Positions 27,056 to 38,836 of a stretch of 64,000 bases of DNA are shown here, piece by piece. Each line of letters starts with the position of its first letter. The first letter of the stretch is position 1. A model generated the notes under the pieces. The model made no database searches. It saw only the letters and a list, made by a program, of their open reading frames with translations, and had not been told where the DNA came from. The translations under genes were made by a program, and so were the position numbers. This DNA is from Oasisia sp. SBJ-2009. Lineage: Eukaryota > Annelida > Polychaeta > Sabellida > Siboglinidae. The DNA is taken from NCBI GenBank assembly GCA_964017155.1, contig OZ024862.1, positions 1,372,670-1,436,669 on the forward strand, written 5' to 3'.

Positions 27056-27782
27056 GACAACACCCTACAGCACATGACAACACCCTACAGCACATGACAA
27101 CACCTTACAGCACATGACAACACCCTACAGCACATGACAACACCCTACAACAAATGGCAACACCCTACAGCACATGACAATACCCTACAGCACGTGACAA
27201 CACCCTATAGCACATGACAACACCCTACAGCACATAACAACACCCTATAGCACATGACAACACCCTACAGCACATGACAACACCCTCTAGCACATGACAA
27301 CACCCTCTAGCACATGACAACACCCTACAGCACATGACAACACCCTCTAGCACATGACAACACCCTACAGCACATGACAACACCCTCTAGCACATGACAA
27401 CACCCTATAGCACATGACAACACCCTACAGCACATGACGACATCCTATAGCACATGACAACACCCTATAGCACATGAAGACACCCTACAGCACATGACAA
27501 CATCCTACAGCACATGACAACACCCTATAGCACATGACAACATCCTATAGCACATGACAACACCCTATAGCACATGACAACACCCTACAGCACATGACAA
27601 CATCCTACAGCACATGACAACATCCTATAGCACATGAAGACACCCTCTAGCACATGACAACATCCTACAGCACATGACAACACCCTATAGCACATGAAGA
27701 CACCCTCTAGCACATGACAACACCCTAGAGCACATGACAACACCCTACAGCACATAACAACACCCTACAACACATGAAGACA
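27056..27782. repeat. 20-bp x 36 minisatellite with no length variation
   Basis: Thirty-six units of 'caccctacagcacatgacaa' run from 27061 to 27780 with base variants (ctatag, ctctag, catcct, gaagac) but not a single indel. Every unit contains 'cctacag', an acceptor-like word. The array starts 64 bp after an acceptor-like site at 26996. Confidence 0.97.
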
Positions 27783-28255
27783 GGGCACCCTTTCACTAAT
27801 GTTGTTAAGAGCTTCTAAACCCGATTTTACACTTTAAAATCAATTTCGATCCATAACACTAATCTTGAACACCTGAAAACTGTCAACACCTTGACGTGCC
27901 ACGGTGTCAGGGGGATAGTGTCACTAGGGGTATTTGTGTTTTGAAAACAATCATAAAATTTAACAACGGAATTTGTTTAGTGATAAATTTTTCGAGTGAA
28001 TTAGTCCCAGGTCTTATAAAACACAATTACTGTCTCACAAGTACCTACGTACAGCGCAGTCCCATACTTTCAACATCATCTCTTTGGTCTCCACTCTGTT
28101 GTATGTTTCAAAATTAATGAAAATGTTTAAATAAACGAATCAAGCAGCGTTTATAATTCCATTCTCTGGAGTAGAATTGAAAAAGCTTCGCTGTACAAAA
28201 ATCCGAATAACCTCATCCGGCTAGGTTGATTGATGACTTACCCCATTGAACACCC
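27783..28255. other. Non-coding spacer
   Basis: No gene or repeat recognised. Confidence 0.35.
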
Positions 28256-28377
<122 letters not shown>

Positions 28378-28439
28378 CCCATTCTAGTAGTTTTACGTCT
28401 AATCCCAGTACTGGGGACACAACCGCCTGGAGATGACGA

Positions 28440-28533
28440 GTGGTCCCGGTTGAGGCACACAGCGTCACGGTTGACGCACACAGCGTCACGGTTGACGCAC
28501 ACAGTGGTCACGGTTGACGCACACAGCGCCTGG
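28440..28533 (+). repeat. ~21-bp x 4 minisatellite ending at a donor-like site
   Basis: Four copies of 'cggttgacgcacacagcgt' variants. The last runs into GCGCCTG|gtaagt at 28533, a strong splice-donor match. Confidence 0.75.
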
Positions 28534-28689
28534 TAAGTCACACCTCGAAGATTACATTTGATACATATAAATAATAAATAAACATATGTACTAAACGTAA
28601 TACCATGCATGAGGCATCTAATTAATTTATCATGACGACACCGTTATATCTTAATTTAACACAGCTTACTCCGTCTTAATGTGTATTAG

Positions 28690-29001
28690 GAAGATGCGGC
28701 GACAGGAAGAAGCCGAGAGCTACACAAGGGGAAGACACCAGAACTACCTCCGACCAGCACCAGTGAAGAATGTAGGACCAACGAGACACTGACTGCGGCT
28801 TCCTTTCCTCCCAATCAACAGAAGGGGACCAGCGGGTGGACACGAACAAAAAGAAACATCGACACGAACAACAGGAGCAGCAATCAACTGAGACCAGAGG
28901 AATCACGAGATCTCGCGGGAATATGGCGACGTCATCCGATCGGCAGGCCAGACGAACTGACGACGCCATCTTGACACGAGGCGGAAGACTATGCAATATG
29001 T
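28690..29001 (+). other. Possible unrecognised exon
   Basis: It is bounded by an acceptor-like 'atgtgtattag' (to 28689) and a strong donor AATAT|gtaagt (29002). One frame from the acceptor (GAA GAT GCG...) is open for about 94 codons, hydrophilic and rich in R, N, T and E, then stops at about 28975. An ATG in another frame at 28922 (MATSSDRQARRTDD) also runs to the donor. The next acceptor-like site (tcatattacag, to 29098) precedes a 20-codon frame. No domain is recognisable; a non-coding transcript is as likely as a gene. Confidence 0.22.
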
Positions 29002-29375
29002 AAGTTCATCTTTGGATATGTAATAATATAAACACGTGTAAGAAAACTGATCCCACCACAAGTACGTTTACTAATAAAAAGTATGTATCATATTACAGAT
29101 GAAGCAAGATGGACATGGACGTGACAACGACACGTCTTCGGCACCCAACAAGATACTATAAACTAATTACAATAAGTAGGGATGGGTGTGAGTAATACCA
29201 CGTTTTTTTATTAATTAATTATAATTGATTATGCAATATCTGATTGATAACAGGGAATAATTACATTGTTAATAAAAATAGCAATCAGCAATGGTTGATT
29301 AGTAAAAAATTCGTATAACACGGATAATCTTTTTGTACATACGTTAGGTAGGTGTACGTTTTGGGTATTTTTTTT

Positions 29376-31709
29376 AACGAAGTGGTTACGTAGCCGAGCA
29401 TCGGAACCCTGTACTTCGGCGCTATAGGTCCGAGCACTCAACGCGCATGCGCCAATTGTCACGTGTTGCATCTTGCTTCCGCTCTTTCTCACGGCAGCCG
29501 AGCATGGTGTGGTTGTACTTGGGTTGAGATGAACGTAGGCGATGGTTTTGACGCAAAATGAGGAAATAGAACAGCCGTGCAACTCTACATTGACTACAGG
29601 CGGGGGACTGTAAGACATCGGCTGCGTCGGTGACTCTATAGATTGCAAGATTAATTAAGCCCGAGCACAAGTACTTCGAAGACAAATGCCAGTCGATTCG
29701 GCTCACAGACAACTCGGCCCGGGCAGAGTCGGCTCAAGATAACTCGGCGCCGATCATGAGACGACTCGGCGCCGATCATGAGACGACTCTGCGTCTATAT
29801 GAGACAACTGGGGACCCCAGTGGGGACATTGTTTTTTATTTTGCACCACCTCAATTTTGCTGTTATCACTATCTTTATCGAATTGCAATGACATTTTTAA
29901 CCACAGAACAAGTGTCAGTTTTATATTACAATAATAATGTAATTCATGCTTAATGTTATTATACTAGTTATTGTTTTGCTTGATTAATTTTATATTAGTG
30001 AAATAGTTATGTGCATTATTACGGTTTTAATACAATATTTATAAAATTATAATAAAATGTATTAAAACTGCAATTAAAATGTCGCAAGCATAATACCATA
30101 ATTTTCATATAAGTTATAAGATGTATGTTATGTTTACTAAATTGTTTATGATTGATATTCTTTGCCTACATTTCGTTTTTTCAGTGCATTAAATTAATAA
30201 TTATCTCAGGCATGATTATGTTTTACAAATATAACCCCTACTACCTTAGATATTACGCAGTTCCTGCTGTTAAATACTAGATTATCCGCAAATCTCACGT
30301 GTCATGATAACCCTTTTGTGCAATGTTTTTAAAATTTATTTATCTATGTATTTATATTTGTATTGAGCATCGAAAATAAATTCACCGTCATGTCATGTAT
30401 ATGTTTTACATTTCTCTTACATAAACAATGTAATCAAAATGCTGGAACCATAACGAAACTCAAAACTGGCAGTGTTAACTTCATGAGCTATTTTCCCATT
30501 TCGCTACATTACCCACTAATCTAGCATGTGTCATGGTAACCCTTTTGTATAACTATATAAATAGTATTATGCCATTTGTGAAATGTATATGTTTTATATT
30601 TCTCCTTTCTTACTGTTATGCTTATATTAGTGCACTACATATGCATGTTTTATATTACTGTGTCAGATTTCAAGTGCATGACATGTAGTTATATACCCTG
30701 TTAATAATGTCAGTATGGAATCAGTTACCACACATTAGTAATGCATTCTAGATATAGAGATCACGTAGCAAGTTTGTTTTACATTAGTGCAATTCACGAG
30801 TATGCTTTACATTACTGTGTCAGATTGCAAGTCGATTTATCTTTGCGCATGACGTGTACATATGTCACTTAAATATTAATATTACCCAGGTAACCATCAT
30901 TGTAGAGATGTTCTTTTGTCATCTTCCAGTAATAAACTGCTACATAAAATATTGCTACATTACACATGTGTGTATTTAATAATTCTGCATAAAGTAATAC
31001 AGCAGAAATAAATATCTTCTAAAGCGATATTACTTATAATCCTTTTCTAATGGAACTGGCTCTATTAAAATTATAATATTAAATTTACTATATAAAAAAC
31101 ATGAAGTCCATAAATCATTCTGCTCTACTACAGCAATTACATTCTGCAGTTCTCAAAACGCAATTACTTTGGCCTGTTATGCCCTATGAAAAAATGTATT
31201 CATCAACCAGCCATATGCTGTATGATGCCCCAGTTTTTTTTTCGGTGCTCATGTAATTATTAATAATTCTCATATTTATTCATTATAATGTCGTTATGGG
31301 TATATATTACGTACTTAGATTCATACCATTAACGCAAAAAAAACATTTCAAATCATGCAATTGGGCTTATAAATTTTAAGTGTTTATTTCATTTGTTTTC
31401 CATAGGCTATGACTTGTTATAATGGACTTATAAATATTAATCGAATATCCTTATGAATCGCTAGTAGCAGTAGTACGATCACGCACCCATACTGATACTG
31501 AAGCGAAGGGTAACGTGAAAGTACGACCAAGAAATCGCCTGTGCGTTGAATGCTCGGACCTTTATCACAAACAAACACGGTTCCGATGCTCGGCCTGCTG
31601 CACCGCGTCCGAGCACCGGGGAAAGTCAAAGTAGGCGCATGCGCGTTGAGTGCTCGGACCTTTATCACCAACGAACACGGTTCCGATGCTCAGCTACGCA
31701 ACAACGTCC
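29376..31709. mobile_element. Candidate TIR element with ~75-bp inverted arms and AT-rich interior
   Basis: The left arm 29376-29453 and the right arm 31634-31709 are inverted relative to each other and share 'gcatcggaacc', 'ggtccgagcactcaacgcg' and 'gcatgcgcc'. A further partial copy, oriented like the right arm, sits at about 31535-31597. Both arms contain GCGCATGCGC, which matches the NRF1-type consensus. The interior (about 29820-31480) is strongly AT-rich with no ORF above noise. Could be a DNA transposon or an inverted duplication. No clear target duplication was found. Confidence 0.45.
29712..29800. repeat. Short tandem 'ggcgccgatcatgagacgac' duplication
   Basis: Two adjacent near-identical copies plus a third diverged copy (gcgtctatatgagacaac). 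It lies inside the candidate element above. Confidence 0.6.
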
Positions 31710-32212
31710 TTTTTTTTAAATGTCTGCTAACAACTAATCCTCCATTAGTTTTACATTATTTTCTCTATGGAAATTGTAATAAAGGTTCTGTTATCGCATT
31801 TTTAACAATTAAGTATCATCAACAATTCCTGGGATAGTGTAACACCGCTTTAGTAACTAAACCCCACCCTTAGTCATCCAGTAGACATACAGCTGGAGAG
31901 AAAAAAACCGACAACACAACAAATGTACACCCGCAGGTCAAATACAATGACATATTTATCTCTACCTACATAGCAATACATTGTAGCTTACCAACCAGTA
32001 ATATTAATTGAGCCACGTTCTGTGATTACAGATGACGCGCCATGTTTGACAACCGACAGGACACAACCTACCAAAGGTCGTCACAAGCTTGATTCTTACT
32101 GTAAATTAACTGACGAAAACATTACTTATACTCAGGCCCCGGGGTAATTAATGTAACCAAAGGGTTTTAAAATACAAAAAGTTTGGTGTCACTGGCCCAC
32201 TTAACTACTAAG
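31710..32212. other. Non-coding spacer
   Basis: Nothing recognisable. Confidence 0.35.
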
Positions 32213-32477
32213 TTATTGGTCTTCAAGAAAACACTTCTATAATATATGGATACTGTAATATAGTAATCTATGTATTTGAATGCAGAAATCATGCACACAC
32301 ATCTCATTTTGCGTAAAAAATAACATAAAATATTAACATTACTAACATCAACGTGTACATCGCATCGTATACACTTATCACAGAAGTTGCATCTTGCTTC
32401 ATAGGAATTCATAATTATTTCTTAACAACCTGATAAAATGTTATATAAATAAACATGTCAACATTGTTTTGTGTACG
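32213..32477. repeat. 265-bp direct duplication, copy 1
   Basis: It is repeated at 37223-37487, 5.0 kb away in the same orientation. I counted only three substitutions and no indels. Both begin at 'ttattggtcttc' and end at 'gtgtacg'. The minus frame (CNFCDKCIRCDVHVDVSNVN) contains a C-x2-C-x2-C cluster but is short and probably fortuitous. The + strand carries an AATAAA near its end. Confidence 0.92.
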
Positions 32478-32486
32478 AATAATCTT

Positions 32487-32500
32487 GTGTACGAATAATC

Positions 32501-32570
<70 letters not shown>

Positions 32571-32580
32571 GATTATTCAT
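32487..32580. repeat. Fold-back 'aataatctttaa' arms around (TA)n
   Basis: 'gaataatctttaa' at about 32487-32503 and 'ttaaagattattc' at about 32566-32579 flank a perfect TA block of about 60 bp, so the whole 94-bp stretch is a near-perfect palindrome. It directly follows copy 1 of the 265-bp duplication and is absent after copy 2. Confidence 0.85.
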
Positions 32581-33189
32581 TGGTCCCTAGATATGTTGCA
32601 AGGGCATGAGTATAATTGACGTTTTGTAAATGTTCCCGATCTTTGACGAGAGGCAGTGGGCTCACCGACGGTAGTTCTGGACATGTCACGTGGTCACGTG
32701 GACATATACACCGGCAAGTTACAACGGCAAGTAGGTACACAATATCGCTAGAGAACACAGCCACACATGCATATAATACAGAGCATATCATTTGTATAGT
32801 AGTAATTATTGTATATAATGTTGTTACATGTATGTGGCATGTTTGATGTGGTTCAGTCATCTAGACGCTTCTTTATTGTCAGAAACAAATGTGTTACCAT
32901 GGCAATATCGGTCTACGTCTTTATGATGACAGAGTCTGGAGTTGAAGAAGAGAAACTTAAAACTACCCCCAAAGAGAGAGGAGGGAGAGGAAGAGATGTC
33001 TTCACGACCCATGCCACACCGAGCGACACACCGACTGATGACAGACAACAGACAGAGCGACTACCGGAAGAGCAGAGAGGTGACAGGAAGGACGGATGTT
33101 GAGGAGAGATGTTGAGAAGGATGCAACCAATCTAAGCACTACTCCGACGATCGGCCCATGGGATGTCACCCACACCGACGTCTGGCTAA
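32581..33189. other. Non-coding or unrecognised exon material
   Basis: A hydrophilic + frame (ESGVEEEKLKTTPKERGGRGRD..., about 32935-33100) is unlike the surrounding AT-rich DNA. Part of its DNA (gacaggaagga, ggatgcaaccaatct) recurs at 33635-33680, suggesting a diverged duplication. No known domain. Confidence 0.2.
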
Positions 33190-33545
33190 AGTGTAAAGTT
33201 TACACAGCCAACACAAATGGTTTATGAAAAACCAAACGGTTTGTAAAAACCAAAAAAGCTCAAACAATGAGCAGCACTAAAATAGTGCCGTATACCGCTG
33301 ACAAAAGCTTCTTGGTCAAAGTGTAGCAATTATATAGCCAACTATGGTTTATGAAAAACCAAAAGGTTTGTAAAAAACAAAATATGCTCAAAACAGAGCG
33401 ACACCAAAAGGGCGCAATGCCAAAACTGGTACAAGAAAATGGTTTGTAAAAACAAAAAAATGCTCTACAACGAGAAGCAAAATGATACAAAAACCAAATG
33501 GTTTGTTAACACCGAAAAATGCTCAAAAAGAGCAGCACCAAAGGT
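33190..33545. repeat. Diverged tandem repeat, 'tggtttatgaaaaaccaaa' cores
   Basis: Long units (about 70-130 bp) with 'ggtttgtaaaaac', 'tgctcaaa' and 'gagcagcacc' in fixed order, three to four degenerate copies. Confidence 0.7.
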
Positions 33546-34094
33546 GCAAATCTGATTGTCAAAGATGACATCAGCCCAAAGATCGCTCAGCTGATACACA
33601 ACATGACGTCACCTGATCACCCAATGGAGCAGAGAGCTGACAGGAAGGAGGGAGGTTGGGAAGGATGCAACCAATCTGGCTGGCAACATCCCGAAGATGA
33701 CGACAGACAAACGCCACAGCCAGGATGGAGTAAGTTTTATAACTGCGAAATGCTTGGCTTAATTTAACGCATACATCATTACCCATAGTTCTCGCAATGA
33801 ACATTATACAAATGCACAGAATTGCATTAAGACAGGACGTATTTTTGAACTTAATGTAATTTCTGTTTACAGATTTGCCCAGTGCTACTGCTTTTGTCTT
33901 AGGGACCAAGAAGTTGGAATGAAATGTGGTCTCAGGAAGAAGATTGGTCCCAGAGACACCCTTGTTTCAGACAGACCTTTGTTTTTGAGAGAACGTTCGT
34001 CTCAGAGCGAACCTTGGTTTCAAACAAAACCTTTGTCTCAGGGGATAATTTGTTCTCAAAGAGAATCTTGGTCTCAGAGCAAATGTTTGTCTCA
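33546..34094 (+). other. Possible unrecognised splice pair
   Basis: A frame (VKDDISPKIAQLIHNMTSPD...) reaches donor-like GGATGGA|gtaagt at about 33730. An acceptor-like tctgtttacag ends at 33872. The joined frame continues NLPSATAFVLGTKKLE, then stop. No homology recognised. Confidence 0.2.
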
Positions 34095-34775
34095 GAATGA
34101 ACCATGGTCTCAGAGAAAATTATGGTCTCAGGAGAACCCTGGTCTCAGGAAGAAACATGGTTTCAGTGAGAACATTGGTCTCAGAAAAAATATTAGTTTC
34201 AAAGATACCCTTGGTCTCAGAGAGATCTTTGGTCTCAAAGAGCACCCTGATCTCAGAGAGAACCATGGTCTCAGAGAGAACCTTGTTCTCAGAGGGAACC
34301 TTGGTCTCAGAGAGGTCCTTGGTCTCAGAGAGGTCCTTGATCTCAAAGAGAACCTTAGTCTCAGAGAGAACCTTGGACTCAAAGTGGTCCTTGGTCTCAG
34401 AGAGAACCTTGGTCTCAGAGTGAACCTCGGTCTCGCAAATAACCTCGGTTTCATAGAGAACCTAGGTCTCAGAGAGAACCCTCAGAGAGAAGCTCGGTCT
34501 CAGAGAGAACCTTGGACTCAAAGTGGTCTTTGGTCTCAGAGAGAACCTTGGGCACAGAGAGAACCTTGGTCTCAGAGAGAACCTTGGTCTGAGAGAACCT
34601 CGGTCTCAGAGAGAACCTTGGTCTCAGAGTGAACCTTGGTCTCAGAGAGAACCTTGGTCTCAGAGAGAACCTTGGTGTCAGAGAGAAACTTGGTCTCAGA
34701 GAGAACCTTGGTCTCAAATAGGTCTTTGGTCTCAGAGAAACTTGGTCTGAGAGAGAACCTTGGTCTCTGATAGGA
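34095..34775. repeat. 18-bp minisatellite 'ggtctcagagagaacctt'
   Basis: About 38 units. Early copies (34095-34260) are degenerate, later copies near-perfect, with occasional partial units. ORFs reading GLRENL / SERTLV / QREPWS are the three frames of the 18-bp unit. Confidence 0.95.
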
Positions 34776-34848
34776 CCTTTATCGCAGGCAGAATCAGGAC
34801 TTCAGAAGGACCTGGCTCTACTGATTGATGTCACTGACTGGAAGTATT

Positions 34849-35125
34849 CCATGTGTTCTATGCCAGCACAAGATTGTTCCATGTGTTCTATGCCAGCACA
34901 AGACTGTCCCATGTGTTCTATGCAGGCACAAGACTGTTCCATGTGTTCTACTATGCCAGCAAAAGACTGTTCCATGTGTTCTACTATGCCAGCAAAAGAC
35001 TGTTCCATGTGTTCTACTATGCCAGCAAAAGACTGTTCCATGTGTTCTACTATGCCAGCAAAAGACTGTTCCATGTGTTCTACTATGCCAGCAAAAGACT
35101 GTTCCATGTGTTCTATGCAGGCATA
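34849..35125. repeat. 30/33-bp minisatellite 'ccatgtgttcta(cta)tgcc'
   Basis: Three 30-bp copies, then five 33-bp copies that gained a 'cta' triplet, then one more 30-bp copy. Both unit lengths are divisible by three, so all frames stay open. A cysteine-rich translation (MCSTMPAKDCS) results. No flanking gene supports coding. Confidence 0.93.
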
Positions 35126-35309
35126 AGACTGTCCCATGTGTTGTACTGCCTGCTGCTGGCGTGTCTGTCTGTCTGTCTTTGTGCTCCCAGCATCCAGCCA
35201 TCAGAGACGGACATTCAACTTGACCTTTGTCCACCACCCACCAGCCCAATGACATGTCGTGGACGTGGACACACTACATTTCAACTGACACTCTGAAATC
35301 TACTCTCTC

Positions 35310-35915
35310 TGGCAACACAGATCTGCTGTCCCTGGCAACACAAATCTACTGTCCCTGGCAACACAGATCTACTGTCCCTGGCAACACAGATCTACTGTCC
35401 CTGGCAACACAGATCTACTGTCCCTGGCAACACAGATCTACTGTCAACACAGATCTACTGTCCCTGGCAACACAGATCTACTGTCCCTGGCAACACAGAT
35501 CTACTGTCCCAGGCAATCCAGATCTACTGTCCCTGGCAACCCAGATCTACTGTCCCTGGCAATCCAGATCTACTGTCCCTGGCAACCCAGATCTACTGTC
35601 CCTGGCAACACAGATCTACTGTCCCTGGCAACCCAGATCTACTGTCCCTGGCAACACAGATCTACTGTCCCTGGCAACCCAGATCTACTGTCCCTGGCAA
35701 CCCAGATCTACTGTCCCTGGCAACCCAGATCTACTGTCCCTGGCAACCCAGATCTACTGTCCCTGGCAACACAGATCTACTGTCCCTGGCAACCCAGATC
35801 TACTGTCCCTGGCAACACAGATCTACTGTCCCTGGCAACACAGATCCAATGCCCTTAATAATTGACAACACAGATCCAATACACCTGGCAACACAGATCT
35901 AATGCCCCTGGCAAC
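35310..35915. repeat. 24-bp minisatellite 'cagatctactgtccctggca'
   Basis: About 24 units alternating 'aacacagatc' and 'aacccagatc' variants, one shortened unit at about 35440-35455. The 24-bp unit keeps a 212-codon ORF open, with no supporting evidence for translation. Confidence 0.95.
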
Positions 35916-36562
35916 AACAGCTGTCATGTACATCACAAATCAAATTAACTATAATTGTGGAATGGAAAATAGTTGGTAATTCTCGTTAAATCAGTGAACA
36001 CCAGGTTGATTATAGATTTCTGAATCAACATTTAATTCTAAGCACAATAATGTAATTATTTTTTGCTGAAGAATTAAAGATGGTATGAGGGGAAATGTTG
36101 GTCTTGGTATAAAGTGTGAGCCCCGGAGGTGCAATGACACACTATTATTCCATTTCTCTTTCCTGCTTCCTAAGCTGCATGACAGCTTCCAAATTATGAC
36201 TTCCAGGTGACCTTACGACCCTTGAACTGTCCCTGACAGTTCTACACTGGCCACAAGCTGGCCACAATGATCTGTCACATAACTCTGCTTCATGTCACCC
36301 TGTAAGCTTTGACTACTGCCATAACAACCTGCTTTGTGCCACCTCAAAAGTGTTAAGACTGCAACAACTCATGCCACTCCATAGAGAAGTCCTGAGACTT
36401 CCACTACACCACTTGGTGCCAACTCTATGTACAGTGACATCACCAGTGATCAATGACGTCATCACCAGTGATCAATGATGTCATCAACATGGTGTCCAGA
36501 TGTAGTCATCAGCAAGGTGAAGAACAGCTGAATAAACCATCTTTCATAACTATACTGTGCTA
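35916..36562. other. Non-coding spacer
   Basis: It contains two copies of 'caccagtgatcaatga(c/t)gtcat' at 36439-36483. No gene recognised. Confidence 0.4.
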
Positions 36563-36690
36563 CACACACGCACGCACGCACGCACGCACGCGCACGCACA
36601 CACACGCACTCGCATACAACACACACACGCACGCACGCACGCACACACACGTTTGCACGCACACACGAACACACACACAAACGCACACAC
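36563..36690. repeat. (ACGC)n/(CA)n compound microsatellite
   Basis: Imperfect ACGC and CA repeats. Confidence 0.9.
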
Positions 36691-37222
36691 ATAACACAGG
36701 TATCATAACTCTCTCACACGCACATGTGCAGACACACATGCACGCACAATCAGAACCTGTATGCAGTTTTATCACGGCATATCACAAAACATATTGATAC
36801 ATTGGTGCCACCTGTTGAGAACTGGGTAGTGTAGCAGGTGCTATCTTGACATCTGTTGAATTTGGCAGGTACAGACCGTAGGGTTGGGATAGGTTTGGAT
36901 CATTAAAAATTGCATTCAACACTCAATTATAGATGTTATTGTTTTTTTATGGTGTTGCATAGGGAATATGGGCCTGCTTCTACTTTCAATGACAAACCAT
37001 TATTTTATTAACAACATATTTATTATAAAGACAAATCACAGAAATTAAGCACTTCAATTGTATGTCCTTCTGTAAAATATATTAGTTATCTATAGCATTA
37101 GTTACTAATGATCTCATGAAACTATTCATACATAATACAAGTGTTTTTCAAACAATAAAGATGTGATAAAAACGACAGAGCCTTCCACTTAGATCTCCAG
37201 GAAGCAGATGCCTCCCATGCCA
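36691..37222. other. Non-coding spacer
   Basis: AT-rich. Nothing recognisable. Confidence 0.35.
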
Positions 37223-37487
37223 TTATTGGTCTTCAAGAAAACACTTCTATAATATATGGATACTGTAATATAGTAATCTATGTATTTGAATGCAGTAATC
37301 ATGCACACACATCTCATTTTGTGTAAAAAATAACATAAAATATTAACATTACTAACATCAACATGTACATCGCATCGTATACACTTATCACAGAAGTTGC
37401 ATCTTGCTTCATAGGAATTCATAATTATTTCTTAACAACCTGATAAAATGTTATATAAATAAACATGTCAACATTGTTTTGTGTACG
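37223..37487. repeat. 265-bp direct duplication, copy 2
   Basis: Same sequence as 32213-32477 apart from three substitutions. No flanking target duplication longer than the shared 'ttattggtcttc' edge is obvious. Confidence 0.92.
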
Positions 37488-38157
37488 CTGCAAGAATACA
37501 CTAAAGCCCACTTGTCCATCCAAACTGCCTCGCTAAATAGTAGCAAATATGTCTGGGCAAAGATAACAATAAAATATCTTAGCTAATTGTAATCAGCTGG
37601 GATTCAGGTGAACTCTCATAATACCACTACTAGTGTTGGACAGTAAAAGTGACAAACCTTAAGCAGTAACCCACCAACCTGGGCTGAAATCATGTTGACC
37701 AACTTGATCAAGGACACAGACAGTTCTCTATTAAGTAACTTCTGGACATTGCTTATGTATCTCCTGCAACTATTTAACCACATAATTAATATATAAATGT
37801 CATGAATCTGGACTCAAAATTCCATCTCCTGCAGTAATACATCGTTCATTTCTGCAAATCACTTGATAATCTTGCTTGCTTTTTTCAACACATTTCATAA
37901 CAAACATTTCTAAAATGCCTGTACCTACCATGTGGTAATGTGTTTATTATGATTTAATTCCCTAAACGTCTTAAATGTCCGAACTGTAATGCAATCATCA
38001 CTGCAGGATGGATGTGTATTAACGCAACTATCATGACGATCATTAAAAGCTGTATTTCAAAAACGAAACATTAACAACTTCTCACAAGCAGGTACGACGG
38101 TCGGCCATGTTGTTTTCACTTGTCTTGCTTAAGCCAGAATTTTGTTTGCAGCTGTCT
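37488..38157 (-). other. Downstream flank of the dynein gene with candidate poly(A) signal
   Basis: The minus strand carries AATAAA at 37943-37948, about 500 bases past the dynein stop codon, a plausible 3' end for its transcript. Nothing else was seen. Confidence 0.35.
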
Positions 38158-38496
38158 ACTTGGCGTCACATGCCACATAGGATCCAGTCTACTTGGTGTC
38201 ACACAGCAAGGCCACGCCGTGTAGGATCCAGTCTACTTGGTGTCACACAGTAAGGCCACGCCGCGTAGGATCCAGTCTACTTGGTGTCACACAGCAAGGC
38301 CATGCCGCGTAGGATCCAGTCTACTTGGTGTCACACAGCAAGGCCACGCCGTGTAGGATCCAGTCTACTTGGTGTCACACAGCAAGGCCACGCCGTGTAG
38401 GATCCAGTCTACTTGGTGTCACACAGCAAGGCCATGCCGCGTAGGATCCAGTCTACTTGGTGTCACACAGCAAGGCCACGCCACGTAGGATCCAGT
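38158..38496 (-). repeat. 44-bp x 7 array duplicating the dynein stop-codon segment
   Basis: 'acttggtgtcacac' recurs exactly every 44 bp at 38191, 38235, 38279, 38323, 38367, 38411 and 38455, with a degenerate eighth copy at about 38158. On the minus strand each unit repeats the codons for [12 protein letters not shown] plus TAG. The copy at 38453-38496 is the true gene end. The rest lie in the 3' UTR. Units vary at the CGTGGC/CGCGGC/TGGC positions. Confidence 0.97.
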
Positions 38497-38836
38497 GGTC
38501 AGGGTTCTGCGTGCTCTTCAACTCGACTGATGCGATGTAGGTGAGGTCAGTTCTCCGGGGCTTCTTGTAGACTGGACACGAGTACATCTTCGGGTCAACG
38601 TCTTTGGTGAGATGTGCTGATATATGGATGATGGGCAGCGCCTCAAAGAGCACTTTTGGTTTCGGTTCTGTGAGGCGAGCCCCACGGCGGTCCCAACCGG
38701 CGCCCTCTAGGAAGAGGCCGAAGACGTACACGCCCTCTACTGGTGGGTTGACGATGTCGTCCTTGAGGCTGCGTGTCACCTCATTGTGGAGGACCACCAT
38801 GTCCAGGGCCCAGCCCTTGTGTGCCCGCGTCACCTC
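38453..38836 (-). CDS. DNAH8-like: DNAH exon (last): C-terminal 127 residues and stop
   Basis: Acceptor gtgacag|GAGGTG at 38837-38838, phase 0. It reads [58 protein letters not shown] and ends [11 protein letters not shown] with TAG at 38453-38455. It is the cap-like C-terminal domain of axonemal dyneins. The final 44 bases are amplified downstream. Confidence 0.95.
   Translation of the reverse strand, partial: EVTRAHKGWALDMVVLHNEVTRSLKDDIVNPPVEGVYVFGLFLEGAGWDRRGARLTEPKPKVLFEALPIIHISAHLTKDVDPKMYSCPVYKKPRRTDLTYIASVELKSTQNPDHWILRGVALLCDTK

Noticed and set aside
27056..27782. CRISPR array resemblance
   Set aside because: Perfect head-to-tail repeats without unique spacers, in a eukaryotic genome. 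The same holds for all the other arrays here.
32167..32412. Cys-rich small protein (CNFCDKCIRCD)
   Set aside because: It lies inside the 265-bp duplication, is truncated differently in the two copies, and has no domain beyond a chance CxxC cluster.
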